Positions 61,232-64,000 of a stretch of 64,000 nucleotides of DNA are shown here, piece by piece. The notes beneath the pieces are model-generated. The model was not told where the DNA came from, made no database searches, and worked only from the letters and a program-made list of their open reading frames with translations. Position numbers and translations under genes: made by a program. The stretch comes from Burkholderia stagnalis. GTDB lineage: Bacteria; Pseudomonadota; Gammaproteobacteria; Burkholderiales; Burkholderiaceae. The stretch lies in the NCBI RefSeq assembly GCF_902830275.1, contig NZ_CADESW010000009.1, positions 62,001 through 126,000 on the forward strand, given 5' to 3'. Position 1 is the first letter of the stretch, and each line of letters starts with the position of its first letter.

Positions 61232-61942
61232 ATGTTCGGAACGACAACGAAACGATTCGTCGCGGCATCGATCGCCGCCCTGCTCGCCGCGTGCGGCTCC
61301 GCGCCGGTCGGCCCCGGCTTCTACCGCGTCGAAAGCGGCGACACGCTCTACAAGATCGCGCGCGCCAACCGCCAGTCGGTGCAGAACATCGCGCGCTGGA
61401 ACCAGCTCTCGAACCCCGATGCGATCGAAGTGGGCCAGGTGCTGCGCGTCGCGCCGCCGGCCGGCACGACGACGGCCGCCACCACCACGGCGCCGTCCGG
61501 CGTCGGCACCGGCAGCGCGGGACGCAGCCGCCCGGCGCCCTCCGCGCCCGCCGAATCGGCCGTGAAGCCGGCCTCGAACATCGCGCTGATCTGGCCGTCC
61601 GCCGGCAATGTGGTCCGCACGTTCGATGGCGGGAAATCCAAGGGCATCGACATCGCGAACGCGGCAGGCACGCCGGTGATCGCGGCCGCGCCGGGCGTCG
61701 TCGTGTATGCGGGGAACGGGCTGCGCGGCTACGGCAACCTGATCATCCTCAAGCACAACGCCGATTACCTGACGGCCTACGCGCACAATCGCGCGCTGCT
61801 CGTGAAGGAAGGCCAGTCGGTCACGCAGGGCCAGACGATCGCCGAGATGGGCAACACCGACAGCGATCGCGTCGCGCTGCATTTCGAGCTGCGCTACGGC
61901 GGACGCTCGATCGATCCGGCGCGCTACCTGCCGGCCCGCTGA
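61232..61942 (+). CDS. LysM-LytM lipoprotein, NlpD/ActS-like amidase activator
   Basis: 236 residues from ATG at 61232 (GAGG upstream). Signal peptide with lipobox LLAAC (about residue 20), so outer- or inner-membrane anchored. LysM domain at about 30-75 (GFYRVESGDTLYKIARANRQSVQNIARWN). A Thr/Pro/Ala linker runs to about 120. The LytM (M23) domain at 125-236 has GIDIANAAGTPV where active enzymes have H-x3-D, and LHFELRYGG near the end, so zinc ligands are incomplete, as in NlpD. Such proteins activate cell-wall amidases during division or stress. It lacks the surE-pcm/rpoS context of classical nlpD, so it is probably the ActS/YgeR-type paralogue. Confidence 0.9.
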   Translation: MFGTTTKRFVAASIAALLAACGSAPVGPGFYRVESGDTLYKIARANRQSVQNIARWNQLSNPDAIEVGQVLRVAPPAGTTTAATTTAPSGVGTGSAGRSRPAPSAPAESAVKPASNIALIWPSAGNVVRTFDGGKSKGIDIANAAGTPVIAAAPGVVVYAGNGLRGYGNLIILKHNADYLTAYAHNRALLVKEGQSVTQGQTIAEMGNTDSDRVALHFELRYGGRSIDPARYLPAR

Positions 61943-61950
61943 CGGCCGAA

Positions 61951-61987
61951 CGACTGCATGCGGCGCAGCGCGCGCCGCGTGCAGTCG
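61951..61987. terminator. Long hairpin after the NlpD-like gene
   Basis: CGACTGCATGCGGCGC (61951-61966) pairs with GCGCCGCGTGCAGTCG (61972-61987): 16 pairs with one G-T wobble and a five-base loop. It lies nine bases after the stop, with no U run. Between convergent genes, it may stop both transcripts. Confidence 0.7.
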
Positions 61988-62012
61988 GGTGTGTATGTCG
62001 GAGGGAAGCGAA

Positions 62013-62138
62013 TCAGCGCTTGCGCGCACGGCCGATCCAGCGGCCGGACAACGGATCGACGCGGCTCGCGAACGCCACCAGTGCGCCGATTCCGATCAGG
62101 CTGAACCCCGCAGCTATCAGAAGCATATCCATGGTCAT
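62013..62138 (-). CDS. Small single-span membrane protein, 41 residues
   Basis: From ATG at 62138 (MTMDMLLIAAGFSLIGIG) to RWIGRARKR: one helix of about 22 residues followed by a basic C-terminus (positive-inside orientation, C-terminus in the cytoplasm). ATG at 62132 is an alternative; no good ribosome binding site before either, which lowers confidence. The frame is open 25 codons further upstream without a signal-like sequence. It is convergent with the NlpD-like gene. No family recognised. Confidence 0.55.
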   Translation of the reverse strand: MTMDMLLIAAGFSLIGIGALVAFASRVDPLSGRWIGRARKR

Positions 62139-62308
62139 TTCAACGATTTGCGATGATCTTATGCGCCATTTCTGAATCGTGCACTGAACCGCCCACCCGC
62201 GATGGGTCGGCATCCTCCCGGAGATCGCTTACATTGATGGTCCGGACGCATGGAAACCGGTGCCTGCCGGCGCCCGGCATCCACGATCCGCCACCACGGA
62301 GACACCCG

Positions 62309-63928
62309 ATGCTGCCCGCCGCCGACCGCTACGACACACTGCTCTCCCGCTTCACGTGGGCCGTTCCGGCCCGCTACAACATCGCCGTCGACGCCTGCGA
62401 CAAATGGGCGGATGGCAGCGGACGGCTCGCATTGATCCACGAAACGGCGCAAGGCGACGTCGCGCGGCTGACGTTCGACGATCTGAAGACTGCTTCTAAT
62501 CGTCTCGCGAACAGCTTCATGCGCGCCGGCGTGCGGCGCGGCGACCGGATCGGCATCTTCCTCGCGCAAGGCCCGGAAACGGCCGTCGCGCATCTTGCCG
62601 CGTACAAGCTCGGCGCGATCGCCGTGCCGCTGTTCACGCTGTTCGGCGCCGACGCGCTCGAATATCGGCTCGCGAACAGCGGCGCGGCGGCGCTCGTCAC
62701 CGATGCGGCCGGCTACGCGAAGATCGCGCCGCTGCGCGCGCAGTTGCCTGCGTTGCGGGCGATCTACTGCATCGGCGCCGACGCGCCCGACGCCGCCGGC
62801 GTGCAGCGCTACGACGCGGCGCTCGCCGCCGAGTCCGCCGATTTCACGCCGGCCGACACGGCAGCCGACGATCCGGCGCTGATCATCTACACGTCCGGCA
62901 CGACCGGCAAACCGAAGGGCGCGCTGCACGCGCACCGTGTACTGCTCGGCCACCTGCCCGGCGTCGAGATGTCGCAGCAATGCTTTCCGCACGACGCGAG
63001 GCTGTTCTGGACGCCTGCCGACTGGGCGTGGATCGGCGGCCTGCTCGACGTGCTGCTGCCGTCGTGGCACCACGGCGTGCCGGTGCTCGCCCGCCGTTTC
63101 GAGAAATTCGACGGCGAGGCGGCGTTCTCGCTGATGGCCCGTCACGGCGTCACCCACGCGTTCCTGCCGCCAACCGCGCTGAAGCTGATGCGCACCGTGC
63201 CGCGGCCGCGCGAGCGCTACGCGCTGTCGCTGAAATCGGTCGCGAGCGGCGGCGAGTCGCTCGGCAGCGAACTGACGGCCTGGGGGCGCGACGCACTCGG
63301 CGTGACGATCAACGAGTTCTACGGCCAGACCGAATGCAACATGGTGCTGTCGTCGTGCGCGGCGCTGTTCGCGCCGCGGCCGGGCGCGATCGGCAAGGCC
63401 GTGCCCGGGCACCAGGTCGCGATCGTCGACGCGCACGGCGCGCCGCTGCCGCCGGGCGTCGAAGGCCGCATCGCGGTGCGCCGCCCCGATCCGGTGATGT
63501 TTCTCGAATACTGGCGCAACCCTGACGCAACCCGCGACAAGTTCGTCGGCGACTACCTGCTGACGGGAGATACCGGCACGCTCGACGCCGACGGCTTCAT
63601 CCGCTTCGTCGGCCGCGACGACGACGTGATCACGAGCGCGGGCTATCGGATCGGGCCGGGCCCGATCGAGGATTGCCTGCTTACCCACCCTGCCGTGCGG
63701 ATGGCGGCCGTCGTCGGCGTGCCTGACGCGACGCGCACCGAGATCGTCAAGGCGTTCGTCGTGCTGAACCCCGGCTACGCCGGCGACGACGCGCTCGTGC
63801 ACGCGCTGCAGGCGCACGTGAAGACGCGCCTCGCCGCGCACGAGTATCCGCGCGCGATCGCGTTCGTCGACGGCCTGCCGATGACGGCGACCGGCAAGAT
63901 CGTGCGGCGCGCGCTGCGCGAAGCGTGA
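62309..63928 (+). CDS. AMP-dependent acyl-CoA synthetase
   Basis: 539 residues from ATG at 62309 with GGAGA seven bases upstream; the 52 codons of open frame above it are not conserved-looking. ANL superfamily: LIIYTSGTTGKPKGALHAH (P-loop, near residues 190-208), INEFYGQTECNMVLSS (A5 region), YLLTGDTGTLDADGFIRFVGRDDDVITSAGYRIGP (A7-A8 hinge) and the ATGKIVRRALRE lysine near the end. It activates a carboxylic acid to acyl-AMP and then acyl-CoA. Resembles the ACSM/medium-chain or acetyl-CoA synthetase-like group; the acid is unknown. Monocistronic within the window. Confidence 0.93.
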   Translation: MLPAADRYDTLLSRFTWAVPARYNIAVDACDKWADGSGRLALIHETAQGDVARLTFDDLKTASNRLANSFMRAGVRRGDRIGIFLAQGPETAVAHLAAYKLGAIAVPLFTLFGADALEYRLANSGAAALVTDAAGYAKIAPLRAQLPALRAIYCIGADAPDAAGVQRYDAALAAESADFTPADTAADDPALIIYTSGTTGKPKGALHAHRVLLGHLPGVEMSQQCFPHDARLFWTPADWAWIGGLLDVLLPSWHHGVPVLARRFEKFDGEAAFSLMARHGVTHAFLPPTALKLMRTVPRPRERYALSLKSVASGGESLGSELTAWGRDALGVTINEFYGQTECNMVLSSCAALFAPRPGAIGKAVPGHQVAIVDAHGAPLPPGVEGRIAVRRPDPVMFLEYWRNPDATRDKFVGDYLLTGDTGTLDADGFIRFVGRDDDVITSAGYRIGPGPIEDCLLTHPAVRMAAVVGVPDATRTEIVKAFVVLNPGYAGDDALVHALQAHVKTRLAAHEYPRAIAFVDGLPMTATGKIVRRALREA

Positions 63929-64000
63929 AGCGCGGCGCGCGTGTCCGGATGGTTTATAGTGGCGCTCACTTGCCGTCTCTACATGAATACGATGTCCTCC

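Overview
The window is high-GC DNA with the gene content and codon use of a Burkholderia chromosome, most likely the Burkholderia cepacia complex. Pointers are housekeeping alaS and glnS, a typical 386-residue Burkholderia porin, MipA/RstAB-type genes and a large cellulose operon. No phage, transposase, integrase, CRISPR array or rRNA was found. One tRNA gene, tRNA-Arg(TCT), lies at 58655-58731 on the minus strand.

Layout. 1-13,340 is ordinary chromosome: a cut-off YbfB/YjiJ-type MFS exporter with its divergent LysR regulator, alaS, a CaiB/BaiF CoA-transferase, a small serine hydrolase, a glycine-zipper lipoprotein, glnS, a NUDIX hydrolase, a 17-kDa-antigen-like secreted protein, a di-haem peroxidase lipoprotein and an AcpA-like phosphatase lipoprotein. 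13,341-27,938 is one minus-strand cellulose operon in the order bcsB-bcsZ-bcsC-bcsE-bcsF-bcsQ-bcsA-bcsG-bcsR, mostly with overlapping stop/start codons. It carries the markers of a class II, phosphoethanolamine-cellulose system (E, F, G, R, Q). A divergent GAF-GGDEF diguanylate cyclase (28,449-29,477) could supply the c-di-GMP sensed by the PilZ domain of BcsA and by BcsE. A 12-unit, 8-bp tandem repeat follows it.

29,614-35,920 holds a phospholipid or lipid-headgroup module that resembles E. coli ynbABCD: a CDP-alcohol phosphotransferase, a CdsA-like cytidylyltransferase, an alpha/beta-hydrolase fused to a methyltransferase, and a PAP2 membrane domain fused to a dual-specificity phosphatase. 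A PlsC-like acyltransferase and a 151-residue membrane protein are added. The two halves are divergently transcribed. I regard this as the best candidate for an undescribed system.

35,984-43,459 contains a secreted orphan, a DUF1269 protein, a flavin reductase-like protein, a Tat-type exported orphan, and a cell-surface-signalling iron-uptake cassette (FecI-like sigma, FecR-like regulator, TonB receptor with STN domain) behind a Fur box. A long AT-rich gap then precedes the porin. 45,630-52,739 has an unusual lytic transglycosylase/VirB9-like fusion, an I78-inhibitor-like lipoprotein, MipA divergent from an RstA/RstB-type two-component system, and an agmatine deiminase gene. In the agmatine locus the downstream aguB has been deleted into the tail of a potF-like gene.

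52,810-58,556 is less GC-rich and accessory-looking: small orphans, an H-NS-like protein, a polyamine-type ABC importer without an ATPase gene, a GNAT acetyltransferase and an AraC-family regulator. It ends near the 3' side of tRNA-Arg. 58,795-64,000 returns to core-like genes: uppP, a 28-residue membrane peptide, an aldose epimerase, an NlpD/ActS-like LysM-LytM lipoprotein, a second tiny membrane protein and an acyl-CoA synthetase.
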